Shown in pieces: positions 9,700 to 17,694 of a stretch of DNA of 20,846 bases. Source of the stretch: Bipalium vagum (lineage: Eukaryota; Platyhelminthes; Tricladida; Geoplanidae); NCBI GenBank assembly GCA_037834085.1, contig JBBMKC010245463.1, positions 1 through 20,846 of the forward strand, given 5' to 3'. Within the stretch, counting starts at the first letter, position 1; each line of letters opens with the position of its first letter. Below the pieces are notes generated by a model. The model was not told the origin of the DNA. It was given only the letters and a program-made list of their open reading frames with translations, and searched no databases. Position numbers and translations under genes: made by a program.

Positions 9700-10639
9700 T
9701 CAGAAAGTTCACGCATATAACACGAAACCATCACGTTCTGATCAGCACAAATTATCACTATAAAAAAACACAATAAATCCTCGTTTAGAAATAAAAAGTG
9801 TCAGTTATTTATGCCTATTAGTAAGTATTTATTACACGTACTTTATAGAATACATTGTTAATCACAAGTATTCTTTTTTATTATATATTTTTTTTATTTA
9901 ATTAGTTTCTTTTCAATTTGTAATTCTAAGAAATTACACAATTATTATAATATTAACTAAATAGATAAACAATTCTAAAGTCGAATTCCCGATTGGTTAT
10001 TCTAAAGAATTGCACAATTGTATAATTAAAAATCTTTTTAGTAAATGCTAGGGTTCAGTCCTAAAATCAATTAATCTTTTTTGTTTTCCCTTCACTTCAG
10101 AAGCAGTTCTCTTTTGTTCTAGCAGTTCACACACTAATTACGGTGGTGAATTGCATATCTTTGAGGACTTTTGAGACACTGTTATTTTTATCAGTGCGAA
10201 AATTATCTTTCCTTTTAATTAATCCTAAACTCGGGGAAATTTTTCTTAAGAAGGATTGTTGAAATAGCAATCACTCTTGTTTTGTAAACTCCTAAAATCA
10301 GATTGTCATTTAATATAAATAGAGTTTTTTGTATTAAATTGTTATCTTAGTCGATTAAAAATCATAGTTAAAACACGCCTAAAAAACCTTCTACAGTTAA
10401 GCTCTTAACCCGCTCCACTTTATTTAAGAGACTTAACAGTTGGACATTTCATAAATTTAAATTTTAAATATTAAATATATATTTATATGTGCGCCTTTGA
10501 TTGATAAACCATACATAAAATATGTTAGTTTTTTAGTAGCATTACATAATTGTAAAGTCTTGTTCTTTCTGTAAGCTTTTATTCTTCTCCAGTATTTTTA
10601 TCTTTATTCTTTTTAATAAACTTTCATGATTTAAACTTA
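9700..10639. other. AT-rich spacer with an imperfect direct repeat
   Basis: No gene recognised. The segments near 9924-9952 (ATTCTAAGAAATTACACAAT) and near 10000-10028 (ATTCTAAAGAATTGCACAAT) are similar direct copies about 75 bp apart. They may be a short degenerate tandem duplication. Confidence 0.45.
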
Positions 10640-10722
10640 TTGGGTTGCTTCATAAGTCTATGTGTTTTTAATGAAAATATTATGCATGTCTTATAGATAA
10701 GAATCTAGCAATAAAACAATTT

Positions 10723-11427
10723 TTATTTAGAAAAATAAAGAACATTATGTTCAACTGTCTTAATCCAACGATGGACAAGTTTTTCGATGCCACTCCGGTA
10801 CCATGCTTTATCTTTGGAAAGGAAAAATTCACGACATATATTTTCAACCTGTTTTATATTCTCAAACTGTCGTCCTCTAAGAAAATGAGCCATTGATCGT
10901 GGTAATCGCTGGGTCTAGACTGAACGCAGGATGTGGAAAAATTTCAATTCCTACTAATTGGGTTATTTTATTTTGCAATACTCGTGCATCATGCGGACGA
11001 GCATTCTCCTGTTGCAGAAGCATTCGCTTTCTGTTGATTAAAGCAGGATATTTTATTGCTAATTGTTCTTGCATCTGATCGAGTTGAGCAGAATATAACT
11101 CAGCGGTAATGGTTTGGCCATCTGGAAGTACTTTGAAGTTTATAATCCCCTCAAAGTTCCACCACACGCATAACATGATCTTTTTTATCAACCTATATTG
11201 TTTTGGAACAGTCTTGGGCTTCTGGCGTACCTCCAACCATTGATTTCTCCTGTTCGGATTATAAAAATATATCCATTTTTTGTCCCATGTTACTATGCGA
11301 CGCATAAAGTGTTCATCATTTGAATAATTTAATAAATCACGACAGATCGACAAAGGACGTTCAGCTTGACTTTACGTAAATCACGTGGTACTTCAGAAAC
11401 GCGCTTGTATCGCTTGTTATGTTGATG
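10723..11427 (-). pseudogene. Mariner transposase, C-terminal catalytic domain remnant
   Basis: The open frame 10877-11353 gives MSICRDLLNYSNDEHFMRRI, then VTWDKKWIYFYNPNRRNQW (first catalytic Asp; relatives have GDEKW), MLCVWWNFEGIINFKVLPDG, QTITAELYSAQLDQMQEQL and LINRKRMLLQQENARPHDAR. At the second catalytic position (HQDNARPH in relatives) this copy has Glu instead of Asp. The YSPDLAPSDYHLF block is altered (FSLDPAITTI), and the frame then changes to SMAHFLRGRQFENIKQVENI, REFFLSKDKAWYRSGIEKLV and a natural end, NVLYFSK, with the stop at 10723-10725. Upstream of the catalytic domain about 25 further residues are recognisable as far as the fragment boundary at 11428. The replaced catalytic residue and the frame changes make it inactive. 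Confidence 0.85.
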
Positions 11428-11429
11428 TA

Positions 11430-11787
11430 TTAGGTTGTCCAGTATGAAATATCGTATTTTTATCTTAATTTTCAAAATTAAATTACTCGATAAATATTAA
11501 TCGAAAATCTTGTTTAAATGTTCCAAATAAAAGCCAGATTTTCAAAGTTTATTTACATTGTAAAAGTAAGAATATTAATTAAACATATATTTTTATTTTT
11601 CATTCTTTTCTAGAAATGGTAGATCAACAAATTCGCATATGCATGCTGTACGAGTTTAAACTCAAACACAAGGCATCACAGGCAGCCGAAAACATCAATG
11701 TTGAATGGGGGGAAGGCAGCACTAACGTACGGACTACACAGCGATAGTTCAAAAAATTTTGGGATGGTAACTTCAGCTTGGTGACTC
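11430..11787 (+). mobile_element. Mariner 5' fragment of a different subfamily, inserted into the outer mariner
   Basis: A TA at 11428-11429 precedes TTAGGTTGTCCAGTATGAAA, a mariner-type terminal repeat. Its inner half (TCCAGTATGAAAT) differs from that of the outer element (TTCRTAAGT). It is followed by about 160 bp of untranslated leader and then a mariner transposase start at 11616. Homology stops near 11785, and no matching right-hand repeat was found before 12576. The insertion point falls inside the outer element's transposase homology, which places this insertion later than the outer one. Confidence 0.65.
11616..11785 (+). pseudogene. Mariner transposase N-terminal remnant
   Basis: From the ATG at 11616 the product begins MVDQQIRICMLYEFKLKHKA, SQAAENINVEWGEGSTNVRT and TQR. 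A TAG stands where relatives have Trp (QRWFKKF), and the sequence then goes on as FKKFWDGNFSL. This is the first helix-turn-helix of mariner transposases (MEKKEIR..MLYEFKLGHKA..AARNIN..FGEGTV..RT.QRWFKKF..GdFSLED). Homology ends where the acidic EDEERSGRP linker should start. The Trp-to-stop change and loss of about 290 residues make it dead. Confidence 0.8.
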
Positions 11788-11837
11788 CTCATTTTGTGTA
11801 ACTCGTTGTGTTCGAAATCCCTCTCAACTCCTTTGAA

Positions 11838-12353
11838 TGTAAAACACCCTCCACTATACAATATCCGCTCCCTCAATAATCAATTCGAAATATTTTAAAT
11901 AAAACTTTATTTGTATTAACAATTACAAATATTAAATCGATCACAAAAAAAAATTTTTTATGAATAAACTGAAATCTCGCTACCACTGAATGCGAATTTA
12001 ATAATAATGATAATAATTTAATAATAAAATTAAAACAATGAAAACAAATAAATTAAAATGAACAAAATCAGTCTCACCAAGAGCGACAAGGGGTCCCCGG
12101 GTCACCCTCTAGTCCCTTCTCAGGTCGCCTAGGGGTTCCCAAGCTCGCTGCATAAATAAAAAATAAATTCGGCTGCATAATCAATAATTATTTCGGAATT
12201 GACGTACTGAATCTGGATACTTCTGGCTACTTCTGGTCATCAACGGGAATAGCCGTCTCCTTTTATAGGTGTAGAGATTGATCTACAGGAATCCATTAGC
12301 CTGATAAAAAAAAATAATCCCCACGGCGGGATTTTGTCATTATACAAATGACA
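11838..12353 (-). mobile_element. LTR-like block (possible solo LTR), minus orientation
   Basis: A GC-richer block of about 516 bp interrupts the mariner cluster. On the minus strand it opens with TGTCATTTGTATAATGACA and closes with ...ACA. It contains a TATA-box context (CTATAAAAGGAGACGG, around 12265) and, further down, an AATAAA-type signal near the end, the order expected of a U3-R-U5 LTR. No internal retroelement region is present next to it, and no clear target duplication was seen. The ends and the family (Gypsy or BEL/Pao) are uncertain, and its age cannot be judged from one copy. It could instead be an unrelated GC-rich repeat. Confidence 0.4.
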
Positions 12354-12411
12354 CAAAAAAATATTTTATCCTTAGAAAAATTATTAAAATATTCTTACTT
12401 AAATTATTTAA

Positions 12412-12512
12412 AAATTATTATTATTATTAATTAAAAATTAGACATTTTATTATTATCATCGAAAACGTATTATTATTATTATTATTAGAATTTATTATTA
12501 TTATTATTCAAA
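12412..12512. repeat. Imperfect ATT trinucleotide microsatellite
   Basis: Several interrupted runs of (ATT)n, including one of about eight units near 12468-12487, lie between the LTR-like block and the right end of the outer mariner. A mirror (AAT)-type tract lies at about 11999-12035. Confidence 0.8.
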
Positions 12513-12578
12513 ATTATTATTTTTTTCAAAACCCAAGCTCTTATATACTAAAACACGAACTTACGAATCAACCTAATA

Positions 12579-14280
12579 ATGTAGATAACAGATTTGAAAA
12601 TAAAGTAGTCTGTAAAGTTATATTTTCATCTTTTTTCTTAAATCTACAGATTTACCATTATCATGAATTATTTAAAATTTTATTTTATTAATTGTTTTTA
12701 AAACTTTATTCGAACCCAACCAAATTGTAGAAGAAAAACAATTTTATGATCTGTATTAATGTCAGTAATAAATAAGATGTATAAATAATAAGTATTCAGT
12801 GAATTTTGAGCTCAAGGTTATATAAATAATAAATAATATTGATTAAAAACTATAAGTACTAAATAAATAAATAAAATTGCCAAGTTGTTTAAATTTAATA
12901 ATAATAGCAGATTTTTAAACTTAAAGGCTCCTTTTTGATCTCATTAATCATTTTACACACTATTACTAGCATTTTATAAAATGTACATTTGTTAAACTAA
13001 CTTCTGAAAATATTAAAATTTAGTTTTCTGCAACTAATATTCATAAGCTTTTCGTAATATTTATTCTAAGTTAGCACTATCTGAATCAATTAATTTATAA
13101 ATTAAACCATTAGTTAACAGTTCAATAATAAATATTACTTCAGTCCATTTTGTATCAACCTATATTTTATAGAATTAAAACAATTAGTATACTTAAAATA
13201 TTAAATTTGAATTTTTGCCAACTGAGACTTCAGCAAACTAAGGTTACTAAGCTATTCATGAGAGCCTACAGTTTTACTATAATTATTAATATTTGATATA
13301 TTTTTATTATGTTAGGAAGTTTCATTATAAGATATATAAACCATTCTATAAATTCTGAGATTATGTTAATAAATATATTATTAATAAAAATAAATAAAAT
13401 ATGATCCTGGTTAAACTTACTTTAAAAATGTGCTTCCTTGTAATTTCTCTATGAAATTATTATTTTTATTAATATTTTTTTTTATTTTCTTTTTAAAAAA
13501 TTTTGATTCAATGAAGCTTCATGAGGCAAACCCTAATTTTAATTTATTTCAACTACTTTCCTATCAAAATACTTTTACATACCTCATAACAGAAACAAGT
13601 ATTTATTGATTATTCTTTTTTTATAGAATTAAAAATTTATTACATCAAAATTAGACATTTATTTAAATTTTTTATTATTATCTGTTATTTAAATGTGACT
13701 TATTTTATAGATTAGATTTTTTATGTTTCTTTTTATTATTTAGACCAAATCATAAACTAGATTACTAGAATACTAAGATCATTATAATATCTTAATTTTC
13801 AAAATAGGTAAAATATCCCAATTAAGATCTTTCTAAGTGGCCTTCAAAATCTTTGCACACTTAAGCAGGTGTAAACTTTGTTGTCTCTGCATATTCTTCT
13901 AACTTATTTTTCGGTCCCTTTTTTAATTCTGTCAGTTGTTGTCTGTAGTGTTCAGAAATGACGATTTGATTCGTGATACACTACACCCTTTTGGCGTCAT
14001 TATTCTCCATGGTATCGATTTGGACGGTTTTGATGTTGATTTTCTTCCTAGAGTATTAGAGTACTAAAGTATATTCAATTTTCATTTCCAGTTAAAATGC
14101 GTTGCAAAACACTTTGAATTCAAAACAAAATAGATTTTACACATTTTCCGCTAATCCATGTATTTTTTCAGTTCATATGTCCATCCTTGATACCACATTG
14201 CTTCTTTAAAAATCTATCCTATGGGTACCAAACACACAGAATTATTGTTCTATAAACATTTCACAATGGTGAGTCCTCAT
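12579..14280. other. AT-rich non-coding stretch
   Basis: No gene or repeat family was recognised. A slightly GC-richer patch at about 13840-14060 reads on the minus strand as TVQIDTMENNDAKRV and LTELKKGPKNKLEEYAETT in interrupted frames. It may belong to the coding-like wreck that follows, but I cannot identify it. Confidence 0.45.
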
Positions 14281-15224
14281 GTATGATAAGCACGGATGTT
14301 CATTGATCAGAAACATTTTCGTCTAAACTATTATGGCAAGCATACTTTCAAAGGTGCAAAATGGTGGAAAGCAATTGAAAGATATGATAACTGTTTTCCA
14401 AATATGCAGTCGCATTAAAAGAAAAGGTTTCTTTCCTTGTAATTCAGAAGTCCCAGATACTAACCTGCTATCGTGGAGATATGTCTGATTCGAACAAATT
14501 CGCTCGGATGACTATATAGTTTTTGTCTTAGTATGTTTGACGACTTGATCGAGCATGACTGTAAGCAAAATAAGTATTTCTTTGATCCTAGATAAATTTC
14601 TAGTTCATCCGACAAGATGATCATTATTCTCTTTTCCTTACCTACAAACACCAAGTCTCTCAAAGCAACTTATAGATTCTGGATTATTGGCAACACGATG
14701 TACCACCACAGACTGGATGATTGCGGAAATTCACAACCAGCAACTGTTCTAGATCAAATATTTTCATGCAGTGTACATCTTCAAGGACTACTGGAAGAAG
14801 TTGAAGGATATCACAAAAAGGAGCTGTTTCGAATAATTTGGATTCGATGCTATTGATGAAGATCTAGCAATGAAGCCTGTGGAAGAAAATTCTGCAAACT
14901 TTGAGCGAGTGACAGATAATTTCAGTCAATATATAGACATTTATGATGATCGTATCACATATCCATCAAAAGAGGTAGGCTTTTAACTAGCAAGTAGAAG
15001 TGAAGAACGGAAAGAATGCAGACAAAACGAAATATCGCAATCACTTGAAGAAAGCTCACCTTCTCGGACAGAAGCTCGAGCTTGCAAACAATTCAGAAAT
15101 TATTTGAAGGAAACGGCAATGGATTATCTGCTTAGAAATTCTACGTGCGATGGAAGAATATTTAACTCAGCTTTCATTTACAAAGAATTGAAAAAATGCA
15201 ATCACAATATTTTTAAACATTAAA
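14281..15224 (+). pseudogene. Degenerate coding-like tract, tentatively a piggyBac-type transposase remnant
   Basis: This kilobase has higher GC than its flanks and interrupted plus-strand frames. Pieces occur in the order of a piggyBac (PGBD/DDE_Tnp_1_7) transposase C-terminal half. EHDCKQNKYFFDP at about 14545-14590 resembles the YFDNFFTS block. LPTNTKSLKATYRF at about 14637-14680 resembles LxxxxxKATGTxR. ITKRSCFE with FDAIDEDLAMKPVEENSAN (about 14812-14905) resembles KRGxFE..D....AxKWxDN.....SN. QYIDIYDDRITYP (about 14927-14965) resembles YIxVxxPxxIxxY. Each match is short and several frame changes separate them. No TTAA-flanked terminal repeats were identified. It is certainly not an intact gene. 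Confidence 0.35.
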
Positions 15225-16184
15225 AGAAAAATTATTTGACCACAATACTTTATAGCTTTATTCTTTATGTACGAGAAAAAGTTGAAACAAGCATTGTGAC
15301 CACTATGGACTTTTGGAAATCAATTAAATATTTATAGGAAGGCAGTTATCAGATACTTAAGGAAGTAGAAATTCATGTAATGATAAGTTCGTCTTTCGTT
15401 CGTCCTGTCATTTTCGGTCTTGTTGATCACAAATTCTACTATATATATAATTTTAATTGTTATACATGAAAAGTTAAATAAATACACTTTATAATTAAAT
15501 TAAACCAATAAATATTTATAAAATTAAGATTCCCGTTGTTTAATATTTATATTTGTACAAAAATTCTGTGTTAAGAAAATAAAATTTATTGACCTCAAAC
15601 CTCTTGATGTTAATATGATGACCACATCAGTACGTTTTGCCATTGTTCAGTAAATGAATCTTGTTTCAAAAAATAACACAGTTATGTTTTAAATGAACCA
15701 AAAACGTCATTGAATAATTCAATATATCACATAAAAATATTGAAATTTAAAGAAAAACAAGTAATCATAAAACATGTTTTAGATAATCAATTGAGGTCCA
15801 AAAAATATAAATCATTAAAATGAAGTTTGTCAATAATTAATTCCAAGCTTCAAATATTATTTCACACTATCGAAAAAATAAATAGCTCATTAAAACAAAA
15901 CGTCGACAAAGTTTCAACACTGTTTTCAAGTCAAACAATTTTCAAAGCATGTAAAACTGTTAGTGCGAAACATGATAATTGAGTTGATATAATTATTTTT
16001 CTCAAACAGCTTTTAATTTCTACTTGATCTTTCTGCCATACTGTAAACAGACAGTTGAGACAACATAAAATCAATTATTTTTCGAAGATAAAAAAATTTA
16101 CGAGTATCATATAATTCAAACATGCATGAAATAAATCTAACAAGTATACTGTCTTTAATTACAAACACTTGTGTCTAATATTCC
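15225..16184. other. AT-rich non-coding stretch
   Basis: No coding signal, RNA gene or repeat pair was recognised on either strand. Confidence 0.5.
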
Positions 16185-16860
16185 CACACGTCACAGACAC
16201 ACACAAAATACAAACCCACACACACGCGCTCTGAAACACATCAGCAAACACTCAAACCAGATCCTAATACATTCACGCCAATTACAACGACAACAAACTT
16301 GAAAATTATTAAAAATAAAAAAACTGCCAACCTCATCGCATTTCAGGAACTTATTATATTCACACAAATATTCCAGAGAATTTTTGCTCATTCTTTTATT
16401 TGTTATCGACTTACACAATTTTTATCAGTGACAGAAATTTATAGGAACAAGCCATCACACACAACCATTTCATACACACACATTCACTCAGACATTGTTT
16501 GATGGAAAAATGTAGAAAAATAAAATTATTAATTTCCCTAATAACTATTCCTGTTTAAGGCTGTTCAATTTCCTTTAAAAATTATTGTTGTGTGCGTGTG
16601 TGTACTTTTAATGTGTATTAACATGTTGGTGGATATATCGAGTATGTAATCGGGTTGTATATGAAAGAGAAAGATATTGGAATATGGAAAAAATTAATAA
16701 AAGAGACAGCTCCACTTTATCAGATCGGCATAAAGGCAAACATTTACAAGCATTCTTAGGGAAACACATACACACATATAAACCAAGTATACTCAGAGAT
16801 ATTTTTATAGACACACACACAAACCACGAATACTCACTGACATTTTTACACACGAACAAT
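16185..16860. repeat. CA/GT-rich simple-sequence region upstream of the calcium channel gene
   Basis: CA-type tracts occur at about 16190-16226 and 16440-16495, a GT tract at about 16590-16606, and CA tracts again at about 16765-16780 and 16810-16825. Overlapping frames on both strands (16191-16418, 16299-16502 and 16608-16913) have no recognisable protein content and look like by-products of the simple repeats. The region lies 0.4-1.1 kb before the start codon of the channel gene and may be part of its promoter or 5' untranslated region. No TATA box or other core promoter element could be assigned. Confidence 0.5.
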
Positions 16861-17299
16861 TGAAATAGGAAATTCTTTCCCATTAGAAAATTGCAATTAT
16901 TACGATTTTCCATATATTATATATCATAACATATCGTGATGGTGTTTTTATTGATTAACTAATCAATATACATGATTATTGTGCAAACAAATACGCTCTT
17001 CATCATTTGTTGGATATTTTCGTCGATCCCGGAATTGTTGTGTGTGGAATATCAGATCAAGAAGTATGGATATGGCAGTCAGTTGCTAACTCCTTTGTTT
17101 TTCGTTGACTAATAATTCAACTTTATTCACCATTGATTTCGTTTGATAATTTATTCTCTATCTATTGTTGATTGTTTGTTTTGAATTTCCAAAACCGAAA
17201 ATACCGTTGGGAAAAACCGACTAAACACAATATTGTCCACGAAATTGTCTGTGACTTTCTGTTTTCTTTTGAACGATTCTCAATTCCAATCTCAATCCG
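16861..17299 (+). other. Probable 5' flank or 5' untranslated region of the calcium channel gene
   Basis: This stretch precedes the start codon at 17300. An in-frame TGA at 17270-17272 closes the frame upstream of the ATG. The open frame at 17172-17522 overlaps the channel exon in another frame and is a shadow. No transcription start could be placed. Confidence 0.4.
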
Positions 17300-17694
17300 A
17301 TGCGTTACAACGAATACGGTTCAACAACCATCATTAAGAACGATGAAAAAAGTTCAGATCAATCTTCATCGATCCGATCCGAAGACAACGAGAATGCTGC
17401 TTTCGACAATTGCAATATCGATGCCAATTGCCGTTATAATTGCCAGAAAAATGACAGCCAAATGGAGTGCTTTAACAGTCCTTACGTGCCATCGAATAAC
17501 AAGACCCAAAAGGGTATTTTGACCACAGCCATAAGCATCGATGATGGATCAAAGACCACGTCGATGAGATCACTGGCAAAAAGAACGATCAATCTCAGGT
17601 TTCCGGGAATGCAGACGTCCACTTCGAAATCTTTGTTTATCTTTTCCGAAGAAAATGTCATCAGAAAATATGCGAAAATTATCATCGACTGGGG
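17300..17694 (+). CDS. Cav2-type voltage-gated calcium channel alpha-1 subunit, coding exon 1 (N-terminus)
   Basis: This exon encodes 131 complete codons plus two bases of the next. The first about 100 residues are hydrophilic, rich in Ser, Asn, Asp and Thr, and contain Cys (for example SSDQSSSIRSEDNENAAF), consistent with the poorly conserved cytosolic N-terminus. The last part, NLRFPGMQTSTSKSLFIFSE followed by ENVIRKYAKIIIDWG, is the conserved segment just before IS1. It compares with [21 protein letters not shown] in vertebrate Cav2, whereas Cav1 has a different wording (IRR..I.IVEWKPFE). The ATG at 17300 is the first after an in-frame stop at 17270-17272. The exon must end after GAC-TGG-GG, because the next bases, ATATCCTTT, are a U12-type 5' splice site. 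Reading on would give the spurious tail YPFMNLFNFILF. The channel forms the pore that admits Ca2+ on depolarisation, at presynaptic terminals for Cav2. Confidence 0.88.

Larger units (their letters stand above)
10640..12576 (-). mobile_element. Outer mariner element, interrupted by other insertions
   Basis: The left end is TA (10638-10639) then TTGGGTTGCTTCATAAGTCT. The right end, read on the minus strand from 12576, is TTAGGTTGATTCGTAAGTTC, followed on the plus strand by TA (12577-12578). The two agree as TTRGGTTGMTTCRTAAGT, a strong mariner terminal-repeat pair. Between them lie the C-terminal transposase region (minus, 10723-11427), an oppositely oriented mariner 5' fragment beginning at 11430, and an LTR-like block at 11838-12353. 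The 1937-bp span exceeds a normal 1.2-1.3 kb mariner, as expected after nested insertions, although the outer element's own 5' coding part was lost. Confidence 0.65.

Noticed and set aside
14460-14663. Minus-strand frame with IILSDELEIYLG, recalling a Tc1 SDE(S)xF block
   Set aside because: The surrounding minus-strand frames show no other Tc1 motif, while the plus strand offers several piggyBac-like pieces in order.
16191-16913. Several 67-101 codon frames on both strands with Cys- and Val-rich products
   Set aside because: They arise from CA/GT simple repeats and overlap each other on opposite strands.
17172-17522. 116-codon plus-strand frame overlapping the channel exon
   Set aside because: It is a shadow of exon 1 in another frame, with no recognisable homology.
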